In this document: positions 33,752 through 42,572 of the stretch, piece by piece
How the letters are laid out: each line of letters begins with the position of its first letter
Position numbering within the stretch: position 1 is the stretch's first letter
Source: Flavobacteriaceae bacterium
Lineage (GTDB): Bacteria; Bacteroidota; Bacteroidia; Flavobacteriales; Flavobacteriaceae
Assembly (NCBI GenBank): GCA_027490305.1
Contig: JAIXYI010000044.1
Location: forward strand, 1-50,514
Length of the DNA stretch: 50,514 nt
Reading direction: 5' to 3'
Notes under the pieces: generated by a model
Told to the model about the DNA's origin: nothing
Seen by the model: the letters and a program-made list of their open reading frames with translations, nothing else
Databases searched by the model: none
Made by a program: the position numbers and the translations under genes

Positions 33752-35623
33752 TTATAATGGAATAGTGAACGAAGCGCGGAAACCTTTCCCGTCTTCAAAT
33801 TCAAATTTAAAGCGTCCTTTTACAACGCGAATACGGTTTTCCACATTACGAAGTCCGTTTGGGCGCCGGGTTTGACTTTGCGTGCCATTGTCAACATACT
33901 GCACCGATAACCGTCCGGTCTCAACGCCAAACCGAAGGGTCACGAATTGGGCATCGCTGTGTTTTCGCATGTTCGTCAGCAGTTCCTGTATCGCGCGGTA
34001 CACGGCTACTTGTTTCGCTGCTGACAGACGCGCCCACGGTACGGCCTCAAATCCTACCACAATAATCTGTGATTGCCCTTGGAAGGCTTCCATCAACTCT
34101 CGTAAATCGGTAGCAAAGGCGTCTCCCGTTGCGATATCCGCATTCGAATGGGCAATGTCGCGCGTGCGTCCGTAGACCGTATCAAGGCCTGACAAGAGTT
34201 TCTCGCGATTGCTGTCATCAGACAGGTTGGCTGTTTCGGCAAAGGCCATCATTTTTGACAGATCGCCGGCCACTTCGTCGTGGATACGGCGCGACAAACG
34301 TGTTTCGGTTTGGTAGGCTTCGAGTTGTTTTTGCTTTTTGAAGCGGTAGAAGAGAAAAATTCCCACGGTAAGCAGCGACAGGGCAAAGGACGCCCAGGCG
34401 ATGCCGATCCATTTCTGTCGGCGTTTTTCCTGCGCAAGTTGCTCGTTTTTTCGTTCGACCCGGGATTTTTCGTAGCGGATATGGGCAAACTCGTTACGCG
34501 CACGACGGCGGAGCCCGCGAATACTGTCGTCTACCTTTGTAAGTGTGCGGTAGTAGCCCAATGCTTCGGTGCCTGACGACAAGCGCCCGAGAAAGCGCAG
34601 GGCTTCGAGTCGGTCATCCGGATGTTGGCGGCTGGTGGAGACAACATACGCTTTGCGCGCATACTGCATACTTTGGGCCTGGTTTTTTGTCTGGTAGAAT
34701 TCGGCCAAATCCATATAACTGGAAGAGAGGTCGTCTGACAAGCCGTTTTTCTCGCGGAGGTCAAGGGCCGCAAGCATATCCGCTTCCCCTTGGGTGGCGT
34801 TGGCGCAAAACCGGGCGTATCCGAGGTTCTTTCGCAATCGCGCCTGTTCGCGCGGGTATCGTTTTGTTTTGGGATCGTTGAGGCAGCGTTCAAGGCGTTG
34901 TATCGCCTTGTCGTATTCCTTTAGGCGGATGTGGGCGAACGCCACATTGTTTTCGTGGGTGAGCCGACGGTCAAAGGTGGTGGCGAACCGAAGTGACGCT
35001 TCAAAGTAGTGCAGGGCCTTTTGCAGGTCGTCGCGACTCAGGTAACTCTCCCCTAACAGGTCATAGGCCGATTCGAATGATGAGGCATCGGTGGGGTCTT
35101 TTTCGTCGAGTAACGGAAGCGTACCGGTTACGGTCTCTTCACTTCCGCTGTAATCGCCCGCCTCGTTTTCAAGGATGGCCATCTGGAGGCGGCCGAATAC
35201 GATATAAGCGGTGTCATGGGCCGCTTCTGCCTGTCGGCACAGGCGATCAAATAAGCGATAGACGGATGAGTGCGACTGGTTGCCGGCATCGTAAATCGCG
35301 TTGAAGTAACTGGTAAAACGGGGGTTGTTCATGCGCCGGATGTCCGATCGAAATTCAGCCAGCCACTGTTTGTCTCGCGTCGAATCTTGACGATACAACC
35401 ATGCATAACGCTCGGATGCTACAATAAAGAGTGCGCTGTCGTCTTGATGGCGTTGGGTGAGCGTTCGCAAGCGGTTGAGCGAGGCCCATCGCTGCTGTTT
35501 GGGTCGCACGGTATCATTGGCAACCGTCCAAAGGCTGTCTCGGCTGCGTTCATACGCCACTTCGTGACGATCGCTGCACGCCCATACGAACAGGGCACAA
35601 AAAAATGGGGAATACCACTTCAT
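33752..35623 (-). CDS. TPR-containing sensor histidine kinase (HisKA_3 type), lipoprotein-like leader
   Basis: 623 residues. The N terminus has a lipobox-like leader (FFCALFVWACSDRH). A TPR-rich sensor region covers about 60-370 (YDLLGESYLSRDDLQKALHY, AFAHIRLKEYDKAIQRLERC). One membrane helix near 405-430 (WIGIAWASFALSLLTVGIFL) is followed by the HisKA_3 phospho-acceptor box SRRIHDEVAGDLSKMM (His near 445). The HATPase_c domain shows NMRKHSDAQFV (N box) and GLRNVENRIRVVKG (G box). This is the NarX-like class that pairs with LuxR regulators, common in Flavobacteriaceae. The signal is unknown. A real lipid anchor plus a later membrane helix would be unusual; the leader may instead be a cleaved signal. 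Confidence 0.93.
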   Translation of the reverse strand: MKWYSPFFCALFVWACSDRHEVAYERSRDSLWTVANDTVRPKQQRWASLNRLRTLTQRHQDDSALFIVASERYAWLYRQDSTRDKQWLAEFRSDIRRMNNPRFTSYFNAIYDAGNQSHSSVYRLFDRLCRQAEAAHDTAYIVFGRLQMAILENEAGDYSGSEETVTGTLPLLDEKDPTDASSFESAYDLLGESYLSRDDLQKALHYFEASLRFATTFDRRLTHENNVAFAHIRLKEYDKAIQRLERCLNDPKTKRYPREQARLRKNLGYARFCANATQGEADMLAALDLREKNGLSDDLSSSYMDLAEFYQTKNQAQSMQYARKAYVVSTSRQHPDDRLEALRFLGRLSSGTEALGYYRTLTKVDDSIRGLRRRARNEFAHIRYEKSRVERKNEQLAQEKRRQKWIGIAWASFALSLLTVGIFLFYRFKKQKQLEAYQTETRLSRRIHDEVAGDLSKMMAFAETANLSDDSNREKLLSGLDTVYGRTRDIAHSNADIATGDAFATDLRELMEAFQGQSQIIVVGFEAVPWARLSAAKQVAVYRAIQELLTNMRKHSDAQFVTLRFGVETGRLSVQYVDNGTQSQTRRPNGLRNVENRIRVVKGRFKFEFEDGKGFRASFTIPL

Positions 35624-35672
35624 AAAAAAGTACTATTCCCCGAAAGTAGTGATTTATGTCCACATCAGGCAC

Positions 35673-35849
35673 TTACGGCTTGATTCCTCCTGGTTTTGGA
35701 ACCTGCGGTGGCACGTGTCCGGTGTCGCCGCCGGTATCATCCGCCTGGGCTGGTGTGGGGTTGGTAACAGGGCCCGCGAGTCCGTCATCGGAGCAGGAAG
35801 CGAGCGTACAAAGTGCTATAATAGCCGAAAAAAAGAGATACTTTTTCAT
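35673..35849 (-). CDS. Very small lipoprotein
   Basis: 58 residues from the ATG at 35847-35849; a longer in-frame reading to 36077 has no leader. The lipobox leader is LCTLASCSDDG. The mature peptide is proline- and glycine-rich (VPPQVPKPGGIKP), without recognised domain. It lies 49 bp upstream of the kinase gene on the same strand and may be co-transcribed with it. Confidence 0.6.
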   Translation of the reverse strand: MKKYLFFSAIIALCTLASCSDDGLAGPVTNPTPAQADDTGGDTGHVPPQVPKPGGIKP

Positions 35850-36171
35850 TTTGATCGTTGTAAAAAATTGGACAAAAGGTTTCAGGGTCGGCATGGCGCC
35901 GACGGGTACCGTCCGTAAGCTTCCGGACGGGGGCATGCTTTTGGGGAAGTGGCGGACCGTTACGACGCGGGAGTGGACTTCCCCATCCGTTCCGGTCGCA
36001 GGTCCGCCGGAGTTTGAAAACCGTTTTGTACATTTGACCGGCTGCAGACCGGACCCGGGAACTGGTTTCCGAGGCAAAGTAACGGGCTGTAGATGCGGTA
36101 GTTGCAGCCGATTACCTGGAATTCCCGCGATTACGCGCTCTTCTTACGAATACCCACCAATACCTGACACA
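35850..36171. other. Intergenic region with promoter box and hairpins
   Basis: No gene is supported. CCGTCCG/CGGACGG forms a perfect 7-bp stem near 35909-35932. TACATTTG (36029-36036) is an exact -7 box for the plus-strand gene, leaving a leader of roughly 125 nt. That leader contains CCGG-CCGG and other small stems. No known riboswitch was recognised. Confidence 0.5.
36029..36036 (+). promoter_or_regulatory. -7 box for the 36172 gene
   Basis: TACATTTG matches TAnnTTTG exactly; a TTTG lies 12 bp upstream, closer than usual for -33. Confidence 0.4.
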
Positions 36172-37014
36172 ATGGATCGTTTTACCCACTACCAGTCCGA
36201 AATCAGGAAGAAATATGAGACCGTCCGCAAGGGACCTTTATCCACCTACCTCGACCCACCCGGGCAGGCGGGACTTCGTGATTTGTGCTTTGAATTGTGC
36301 CGCGAGGCGAATGAAGCCGACCTTGATATCTACCTTAAATTTATGGGAGAGGCGTACGACGCCACCCGATGGCAGGCCGTAAAGAGAAAGACGAACCAGT
36401 TTCGTTCTATTTCTAATTTCTTCAACGGCACTTCGGAAACGTTCGCCGATAAAAAAAATGCCGATATGGCGGCGCTATTGGTGGATTTCCGGCCACGTCC
36501 TTATTGGAAATATACGGTTCCGGAAAAAGAAGCATCCCTAAACGCAGAACACGGGCCGTCGCCAGTAGGGTCTGTTACGGCAACAGAATTAATGGACGCG
36601 CCGGTGGTTTCAGACCGCACGGAACAAATAGATGTGGTAGTTCGCCCACCGCGCCGAAAACGCGCCCTTATTGTGATGGCGCTTTTGGTTTCAGGGATTG
36701 GGATTTGGTGGACACTGGCACAACGTGGCACCGGTTGTATGCAATGGCAGGGAGATCACTATGAAAAAGTGGATTGTGGTGTGGAAGGAAGTGCCCGCAC
36801 CGTATTGGGATTTGACGAGGGTCAATTCGCGGTGCGGAAGGTGAACGTGTGTGATACGACGACGTTTTTCCGGGACGGAAAACCCGTGCTTTGGTATTTG
36901 AAACATGACAATACGTATGATTTCTTTGACCATCCGGGGTATCATCCAGAATTCATAGACAGGCAATTAAAGCCGGTGTCGAGGTATATTGCGAGGAAGA
37001 AAGTTGGGAGTTAG
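36172..37014 (+). CDS. Hypothetical single-pass membrane protein
   Basis: 280 residues from the ATG at 36172 (MDRFTHYQSE), chosen because the in-frame sequence before it lies upstream of the promoter box. The N-terminal cytoplasmic domain (1-160) is helical (LCFELCREANEADLDIYLKF). After a basic stretch (RPPRRKRA), one membrane helix follows (LIVMALLVSGIGIWWTLA, near 165-185). The C-terminal extracytoplasmic domain contains GCMQWQGDHYEKVDC and VWYLKHDNTYDFFDHPGYHP-like aromatic segments. Related proteins are widespread and unnamed in Flavobacteriaceae. Confidence 0.75.
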   Translation: MDRFTHYQSEIRKKYETVRKGPLSTYLDPPGQAGLRDLCFELCREANEADLDIYLKFMGEAYDATRWQAVKRKTNQFRSISNFFNGTSETFADKKNADMAALLVDFRPRPYWKYTVPEKEASLNAEHGPSPVGSVTATELMDAPVVSDRTEQIDVVVRPPRRKRALIVMALLVSGIGIWWTLAQRGTGCMQWQGDHYEKVDCGVEGSARTVLGFDEGQFAVRKVNVCDTTTFFRDGKPVLWYLKHDNTYDFFDHPGYHPEFIDRQLKPVSRYIARKKVGS

Positions 37015-37593
37015 GAAATAGGAGTTAGGAGTTGGGGGTTGGGAATTAGGTTTTGGGGTGTTGGGTCGCGCCCTTAGTCTTTTTTCTTTCCGCTCTTCCC
37101 ACTCGCCAAAAAGTACATTATTCGCAGTAAAAAACGGTTTTTGTTTGCCTCAAGGTCCTGAAAACAAAAAAAAAGCCTTGTTTAATGTGCAGGTTGCAAT
37201 GCAAACATCCCCGCAAGGCCTCGGGGCGGCCCCAGGGCCTATTTTTTTTGTTCGCAGAAGCCCGGGGCGGCGCACAAGCCCTTCAAACTTGTTTTAAGCG
37301 TCCGGGGGCGGCGAACCTTCCCTTATTTTTTCCTCCGAAAGGTCCGGGGCGACACATTTGCCTTTTTCACATCGCAAAAGCCATCGGTTCTCGCAGACTG
37401 GCCCGTAATAGAATTTTTGGTCGCCACTCTCCCGCCTCTTTCCTCTATCCTCTTTCTTCTTTCTTCTCACCTCTCTCCTTTCTCCTTTTCACCCTCTATT
37501 TTGTTACGGAGAAAATTGTACCTTGGGAACGTTATGTACTTAGTCGCTTTTCGGACCTTATCAAGATCACTGCAACACTTTACGGAAACCGCC
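37015..37593. other. Gene-free stretch with heptamer and GC-rich tandem repeats
   Basis: No supportable gene. 37015-37068 is a degenerate 7-bp-period tract (GTTAGGA, AATAGGA, GTTGGGG). 37213-37390 is the ~40-bp GC-rich array listed separately. 37430-37500 is a pyrimidine-rich tract of about 7-bp period. A promoter-like TACCTTGG, with TTTTG 15 bp before it, lies near 37520-37527. Confidence 0.7.
37213..37390. repeat. Degenerate ~40-bp GC-rich tandem repeat with T-runs
   Basis: Four units (about 37215, 37256, 37300 and 37339, plus a fading fifth at 37378), each 38-44 bp. Each contains a CCGGGGCGGC-like core followed by 8-10 variable bases and usually a T-rich run (ATTTTTTTTG, ATTTTTTCC, CTTTTTC). 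Unit boundaries end in TTCGC, CCGAA or TCGCAA. Confidence 0.75.
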
Positions 37594-38019
37594 ATGGAAA
37601 TCGATAAAAAAGAACTCCTGCACCCGCTGGTACAGGTGGTATATTACGGACTGTTAGCCGCACTGCTTGCCGCGCCGTTACCCGCGGATGTTGCGTATAT
37701 CTGTAGTGCCCCCTACTTTTTCGCGGCGATGTTGTGTTTTGATTTGGGCAATCTGTCGGTTTCGGTGCGTTTGCGAAGGGGACATATCGTCAAAGGCCTT
37801 TATGTGAACCCACTGGGCTTTATCACGGTGCGATTTCGCCTTGCAGTATCGGACATACAGGAATTGACCCTGCGGCAAAATGCGGACCTATACTTTGAAC
37901 TCATCGCCCTCACCCCTACACACGAAGCCGTGGTACTGAAAACGATGGCTAACCGGATTCCGGCGGAGCAGGAATTGGAGAAATGGAAAGCGCAACTACT
38001 AAAAGTGACGCCGGTTTGA
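37594..38019 (+). CDS. Hypothetical membrane-associated protein (PH-like)
   Basis: 141 residues from the ATG at 37594; the earlier in-frame ATG at 37534 lies at about the predicted transcription start. One or two hydrophobic segments (YYGLLAALLAAPL, AYICSAPYFFAAMLCF) precede a small beta domain. It contains RRGHIVKGLYVNPLGF, QELTLRQNADLYFELIAL and a terminal helix (AEQELEKWKAQL). The layout resembles bacterial PH-like domains on membrane anchors, but this is only a resemblance. Confidence 0.65.
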   Translation: MEIDKKELLHPLVQVVYYGLLAALLAAPLPADVAYICSAPYFFAAMLCFDLGNLSVSVRLRRGHIVKGLYVNPLGFITVRFRLAVSDIQELTLRQNADLYFELIALTPTHEAVVLKTMANRIPAEQELEKWKAQLLKVTPV

Positions 38020-38086
38020 CCTCCCATAGCGAGACTAAGCGTATGCTCTTTTGCATTCGTTTTAATTCACTCCCATTCAGCGCCAC

Positions 38087-38647
38087 GTGACACGAAACCA
38101 CTACATCCTCTGGCTTTGCCTCACCTTCGCTCCTATCGTTTGTGGGCAAGGCGGCATGTTGCCTGTGGGTTCGAATGCCGATGCACTGGCGCAACGCATC
38201 CGGGAGCGCGATAGCAGTAAGATCGGCACGCGGCTGCCCTTCTTTACGGCGAGCGAATCAGACGACAGCGTTTTCTATAGCGGCGCTACCAAACGGGTCG
38301 CCCTGTATTATTTTTGGTACGATTGCGGCGATCCCTGCCTGGGCGCCTTTGACCTGCTCAATGAGCTGCAGCAACGCTATTCGGGAAAAGCCGACTTTTT
38401 CGCGGTCACCTACCTCGGCAAAGCCCAACTAGCCGATGTGCTGACCGAACGACCGCTGCACTTCCGGCATTGCCGGATCACGCAGGACGAGCTCGACAGC
38501 ATCGGACTCTCGAGCGGCTATCCTTTCACCCTGATCACGGTTGATGGGGTCATTATGTACTGTAAATCGGGTGGACCGATTGTTCCAGCCGCTCTTGAAA
38601 AACGGAGAGAAGAGTATGAGGGGGTGTTGAAGGCGTATTGTGAATGA
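38087..38647 (+). CDS. Thioredoxin-fold secreted protein with CxxxC site
   Basis: 186 residues starting at GTG (38087); no in-frame ATG lies closer to the leader. The leader (ILWLCLTFAPIVCGQ) suggests export. A thioredoxin-like/AhpC-TSA-type domain follows: VALYYFWYDCGDPCLGAF, then DFFAVTYLG and GYPFTLITVDG with the cis-Pro-type YPF. The active site reads C-G-D-P-C, with three residues between the cysteines instead of two. It may be a periplasmic redox protein with altered chemistry or a structural variant. Confidence 0.75.
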   Translation: MTRNHYILWLCLTFAPIVCGQGGMLPVGSNADALAQRIRERDSSKIGTRLPFFTASESDDSVFYSGATKRVALYYFWYDCGDPCLGAFDLLNELQQRYSGKADFFAVTYLGKAQLADVLTERPLHFRHCRITQDELDSIGLSSGYPFTLITVDGVIMYCKSGGPIVPAALEKRREEYEGVLKAYCE

Positions 38648-38855
38648 AAGCCTTGCTCATAGCTTTCCTTCACATAGTTTACTTCAAAACCCTCCCGGAA
38701 GCTTTTCCGACTTTCTGCAGCCGCAATCCGACAGTTAGGGAATCGACTCATATTCCCATCGGCTACGGGATTGTTGATATTGATTTCTTTTACTTACTTT
38801 TCCTCGATGAATACTCAAAGAAAAAACAGGGTTGCTTGTCGATAAAGAATACGCC

Positions 38856-39368
38856 ATGATCGAACTTATAAAAGGTGATATAACCAAAATTGAGGCCGAT
38901 GCCATCGTCAATGCAGCCAACTCGTCACTGCTGGGCGGCGGCGGGGTTGACGGTGCGATCCATCGGGCAGGCGGCAGTAGCATCCTGGCCGATTGCCGCA
39001 ACATAATCGCACGGCAAGGCGGTTGCAAAACGGGGGAAGCGGTTATCACCACTGGTGGCAACCTGCCCGCGCGACATGTAATCCATACGGTGGGACCTGT
39101 GTGGAATGGTGGTGGGAAAAACGAAAGAGAAAAGCTGAAAGCCTGCTACCAAAATTCGTTGCAACTTGCGCTGGAACACAACTGTAAATCGGTTGCTTTT
39201 CCCAATATCAGTACCGGGATTTACCGATTCCCAAAAGATATTGCCGCACACATCGCCGTTGAAACGGTTCGGGAATTTTTACAACACCATGCAACCATTG
39301 AGAAGGTCATATTCGTTTGCTTCGACGACGAAAGCGAAACGTACTTCAAAAAAGCGTTGGAGTTGTGA
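38856..39368 (+). CDS. Macrodomain protein (O-acetyl-ADP-ribose deacetylase type)
   Basis: 170 residues from the ATG at 38856 ([18 protein letters not shown]); the upstream ATG at 38832 adds a non-family extension. Macrodomain hallmarks are [20 protein letters not shown] with the catalytic-region Asp and the phosphate loop, [13 protein letters not shown], and [12 protein letters not shown]. MacroD/YmdB-type enzymes remove ADP-ribose or acetyl groups from ADP-ribose adducts. It is in the cytosol and has no partner here, although such genes can reverse toxin-type ADP-ribosylation. Confidence 0.93.
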   Translation: MIELIKGDITKIEADAIVNAANSSLLGGGGVDGAIHRAGGSSILADCRNIIARQGGCKTGEAVITTGGNLPARHVIHTVGPVWNGGGKNEREKLKACYQNSLQLALEHNCKSVAFPNISTGIYRFPKDIAAHIAVETVREFLQHHATIEKVIFVCFDDESETYFKKALEL

Positions 39369-39438
39369 CGCCGGGTGTCTGTTTTTCTTTTGCTAACTTC
39401 GCTTTGTTATAGATAGAACTCACTACTCTACTATTAGT

Positions 39439-39798
39439 ATGAAACCTCTTTACATCCTACTTTTCCTAAGTTCTCTTCTCCTCCAACGCAACGATCTTGT
39501 ATATGAGAAAGACAATCAGAGAGTTGAAGTCGTCATCGACAACGGCAGTGAAAAGCTGGTGTATGGAAAACGTTCGGTGCTGACATTTTTTCTGAAGAAC
39601 GTAAACCCCGGATCACTGCACATTATCGGACTGGGCCTGAGACCCCTACCTGAGCATTATCCAAACAAGGTGCGACTGGAGATTACGCCGGATGCGAAAA
39701 GCAACTATGAGAAAGACGAACTAAAAATGATTATCAGTCTTCCGGCTAAAGGGAAACGGCGTGTTCATACGTTCTACATTCCGATAACGCGAGAATGA
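39439..39798 (+). CDS. Small secreted hypothetical protein
   Basis: 119 residues. The leader MKPLYILLFLSSLLLQ is followed by a beta-rich domain (QRVEVVIDNGSEKLVYGKRS, VLTFFLKNVNPGSLHIIG, KMIISLPAKGKRRVHTFYIP). It has an Ig-like look but no family was recognised. It is flanked by the macrodomain gene and the second T9SS pair. Confidence 0.65.
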   Translation: MKPLYILLFLSSLLLQRNDLVYEKDNQRVEVVIDNGSEKLVYGKRSVLTFFLKNVNPGSLHIIGLGLRPLPEHYPNKVRLEITPDAKSNYEKDELKMIISLPAKGKRRVHTFYIPITRE

Positions 39799-39875
39799 GG
39801 GTACAACCAGACTGGAACCTTCGCAAAACTCAACCCTCAAAACTCAAAACTTCGGCCAACTTTCCCACTTTCCCC

Positions 39876-39883
39876 TATATTTG
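39876..39883 (+). promoter_or_regulatory. -7 box for the second T9SS pair
   Basis: TATATTTG matches TAnnTTTG, 33 bp before the ATG at 39917. It overlaps the earlier in-frame start at 39881, which is therefore unlikely. Confidence 0.5.
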
Positions 39884-39916
39884 CCCTTCCTATTCCTTTA
39901 TAACAAGGCGCTATTG

Positions 39917-40369
39917 ATGAAAACTACCCTACTGTTTCCGTTCCTGCTGCTGGCTGCCACATCCGTCGCGTCGGCACAAACGATGTCTGCCACCAACACC
40001 GGTGCGCTTTCCACCAACCAACTCATCTACTCGGTGGGTGAGGTTTTCGTCGTTCCGTCAGATCCGAACCAGGCAAGTTCGGGGTTGATTGGCGCGGTGT
40101 CGCGTATTGAGTTTACGTCGCTGTCGATTGACGAGATCGACACGGCCGACCGGGTGCGGTTTTACCCGAATCCGACGTCGGGTTCGCTGTTTCTGGATAT
40201 TGCTGAAGGCAGCGTCCGCGAGGTATCCGTCTTCGACCTGTCGGGCAAATGCCTCGAGAAACAAACGCTGCAAAACGGCCGGCTCGACCTGGGACACCTA
40301 CCGACCGGCACCTATCTTATTGTAACGGATAACTCCCACCTTTCCCCTTTTAAAGTACTAAAACACTGA
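39917..40369 (+). CDS. Small T9SS type A sorting-domain protein
   Basis: 150 residues from the ATG at 39917. The signal peptide (MKTTLLFPFLLLAATSVASA) is followed by a short beta-rich part (TNQLIYSVGEVFVV) and a type A sorting domain. The domain shows RVRFYPNPTSGSLFLDI, VSVFDLSGKCLEKQ, LPTGTYLIVT and FKVLKH. As in the 22527 gene, there is little cargo besides the sorting domain. The next gene starts 2 bp after the stop. Confidence 0.9.
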   Translation: MKTTLLFPFLLLAATSVASAQTMSATNTGALSTNQLIYSVGEVFVVPSDPNQASSGLIGAVSRIEFTSLSIDEIDTADRVRFYPNPTSGSLFLDIAEGSVREVSVFDLSGKCLEKQTLQNGRLDLGHLPTGTYLIVTDNSHLSPFKVLKH

Positions 40370-40371
40370 TC

Positions 40372-41418
40372 ATGAGGATTCTTTCTACTCTTTTACTTAC
40401 CCTTTTCATTTCCTTGCAACTGTCGGCACAGGCTCCACAAGGCATCAGTTACCAGGCCGTGGCGTTCACTACGTCTGGAAACCCGGTCATTAATGGCAAT
40501 GTCGGCATCAAAATCAGCATCCTGTCGAACTCGGTGTCGGGTCCAGTGGCGTATGCGGAAACACATACGAAACCCACCAATGCACAGGGACTCTTCAACC
40601 TTAACATCGGACAAGGTACGCCGGTGACGGGCACGTTCGCGTCTATCGACTGGCAAACCGGGAGTAAGTTCCTGAAGGTCGAGGTCGACCCCGCAGGTGG
40701 CACGAACTACACCATCATCGGCACCAACCAACTCATGAGCGTGCCGTATGCGCTTTATGCGGAAAAAGTGAACTACGATGCGCTGCCGCAGACCATCAAG
40801 GCAAAAAGCAATACGAGTAAGGTGATCGTAATCTATACGAACAACATGGCGTACGGCTTTTACCAAAACAACAACTCAAGCGGGTATTGGGAAACGCAAC
40901 CCCTAAGCGGCACACCACTCGGCGCCATCGCTACCGATACGAATATCGTCGTCTACACCACGACGAACGCCTATGGCTTTTACCAGAACAATGGCTCGTC
41001 GGGCTATTGGGAAGCCCAAAGTTTGAGCGGAACACCCATCGGCGCGGTGGCTTCCAATAAGAATGTCGTGGTCTACACCACTACCGGGGCCTATGCCTTT
41101 TACCAAAACAACAACTCCTCTGGTTATTGGGAAACGCAGTCGCTGAGCGGAACACCGCAGGGAGCCGTGGCATCTAACGACAACATTGTGGTGTATACCA
41201 ACAATACAGCTTACGGTTTCTATCAAAACAACGGCTCCTCCGGCTACTGGGAACCGCAAAGCCTGAGCGGAACGCCAAAAGGTGCGATTGCTTCGAAAAG
41301 CACGATTATGGTGTATACGACCAATACGGCCTATGGTTTCTACCAAAACAACGGCTCATCAGGCTATTGGGAACCGCAGTCTCTGAACGGAGCGCCTGTT
41401 AATGCGGTGACGAAGTAG
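40372..41418 (+). CDS. Secreted protein with fibre-type N-terminal domain and five 40-residue repeats
   Basis: 348 residues. The leader (MRILSTLLLTLFISLQLSAQ) is followed by the same domain as in the 22931 gene (about 22-135: QGISYQAVAFTTSGNPVING, TNAQGLFNLNIGQGTPVTG, NQLMSVPYALYAEK). The rest is five tandem repeats of exactly 40 residues (120 bp). The core is YGFYQNNGSSGYWE followed by xQSLSGTPxGA and IVVYTTT. The repeats are aromatic- and Asn-rich, suggesting a repetitive beta structure such as a stalk or adhesin. The protein lacks its own sorting domain but is coupled to one in the preceding gene. Confidence 0.85.
   Translation: MRILSTLLLTLFISLQLSAQAPQGISYQAVAFTTSGNPVINGNVGIKISILSNSVSGPVAYAETHTKPTNAQGLFNLNIGQGTPVTGTFASIDWQTGSKFLKVEVDPAGGTNYTIIGTNQLMSVPYALYAEKVNYDALPQTIKAKSNTSKVIVIYTNNMAYGFYQNNNSSGYWETQPLSGTPLGAIATDTNIVVYTTTNAYGFYQNNGSSGYWEAQSLSGTPIGAVASNKNVVVYTTTGAYAFYQNNNSSGYWETQSLSGTPQGAVASNDNIVVYTNNTAYGFYQNNGSSGYWEPQSLSGTPKGAIASKSTIMVYTTNTAYGFYQNNGSSGYWEPQSLNGAPVNAVTK
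40816..41415 (+). repeat. Five in-phase 120-bp coding repeats
   Basis: Period 120 bp inside the 40372 gene. The units are similar at the DNA level (for example GCCTATGGCTTTTACCAGAA and GCTTACGGTTTCTATCAAAA) with mostly synonymous differences, indicating expansion by duplication followed by selection on the protein. Confidence 0.9.
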
Positions 41419-41532
41419 GGGAACTGAGGAATTGAGGAATTGAGAGACGGCGTCTGAGCGCACACAAACCGCTTCGGAAACTGTAACATCCCAAACGTAT
41501 GGCGACTTACAGGTAATCATCAATCAATCATC

Positions 41533-42465
41533 ATGAAATCCCTTCTCTTATCTTTTCTCGTGTGTTGCCTGTTGGCACCCGGCCTGACGCAGGCACAAAA
41601 CACCCCCACTTCTTTTGTTTCGGTGGATAACCGTAAAATGGCTTACAAAGTCGTGGGACTTGAAAACCGAAAAGCCGGGCAACCCGTTATCGTTTTTGAA
41701 AGTGGACTCGGGATGGGCGGTGGCAATTTCGAGCCGATCTTTGCCCATTTGCCGAAAGACGCCTGTTACGTTGTGTATGACCGGAACGGCCTGGGCGAAT
41801 CGGACTCAGACGACCGTTTGAAAACCGATATGGATGTGGTGGAAAAGCTGCACCGTATGTTGCAGCAGTTAGACATAAAGGCTCCGTATCTTTTGGTAGG
41901 TCACTCGTTGGGAGGCCCGTTTATCCGTCTTTTCGCGTCGCGGTACCCAAAAGAGGTAGCCGGGATGGTGTTCATCGATCCCACCGATTTTATGCTTACC
42001 ACGGAGCAGAACGAGGCGGCACGCCAAAAAGCGGAAAGCGCGATCGGCTACCGGGAACTATGGCCCAAAATGCTGACGGAAATGAGTGCCGACGCTAACA
42101 TGCCCGAAGGCGTCCGTATGGAAACAAAACGCGAACGCAATGGAAGTAACCCCTCCTTTTTCCATGAATACCAGAACTTACCGCCGCTTCCCGATATTCC
42201 CGTTGCGGTTTTGATTGCCTACAACCGGCATATCGAAAAGTTTGAAGAAGAAACGTCCATACGATGGGGTATCAAACTCCGCCCCTGGATGGACGCGTTC
42301 GATAAGGTCCGGATCGAGAACTACTCAAGAATGATCCAGAAAAACCGGAATTCGTTTGTGCTGTTGCTTCCCGAATACAGCCATGGCATCCACAACCAGG
42401 ATCCGGAGTTGGTAGCGGCGATGATTGCACGGGTTTACAGGAGGGCTGAGGAAGTGGGGAATTAA
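41533..42465 (+). CDS. Secreted alpha/beta-hydrolase
   Basis: 310 residues. The leader (MKSLLLSFLVCCLLAPGLTQA) is followed by an alpha/beta-hydrolase fold. IVFESGLGMGGGNFEP marks the oxyanion strand, VVYDRNGLGESD follows, and the nucleophile elbow LLVGHSLGGPFIRLF has Ser near 121. The terminal HGIHNQDPELV supplies the catalytic His near 290; the acid is expected in VFIDPTDF or later. It is probably a periplasmic esterase or related hydrolase of unknown substrate. Confidence 0.9.
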   Translation: MKSLLLSFLVCCLLAPGLTQAQNTPTSFVSVDNRKMAYKVVGLENRKAGQPVIVFESGLGMGGGNFEPIFAHLPKDACYVVYDRNGLGESDSDDRLKTDMDVVEKLHRMLQQLDIKAPYLLVGHSLGGPFIRLFASRYPKEVAGMVFIDPTDFMLTTEQNEAARQKAESAIGYRELWPKMLTEMSADANMPEGVRMETKRERNGSNPSFFHEYQNLPPLPDIPVAVLIAYNRHIEKFEEETSIRWGIKLRPWMDAFDKVRIENYSRMIQKNRNSFVLLLPEYSHGIHNQDPELVAAMIARVYRRAEEVGN

Positions 42466-42572
42466 GGAATTGAGGAGCGGAGGAACTGAGTAATGCCTAC
42501 CTTGCACCCTCCGCTGGCAGGCGGGTGTACAGAAGGCCTCTCTCATGCATAGCCGCGAAGTCGGAGACGTTC

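Noticed and set aside
37058..37607. Two plus-strand ORFs over 37.06-37.61 kb
   Set aside because: Both translate repeat arrays and pyrimidine-rich tracts; the real gene starts at 37594.
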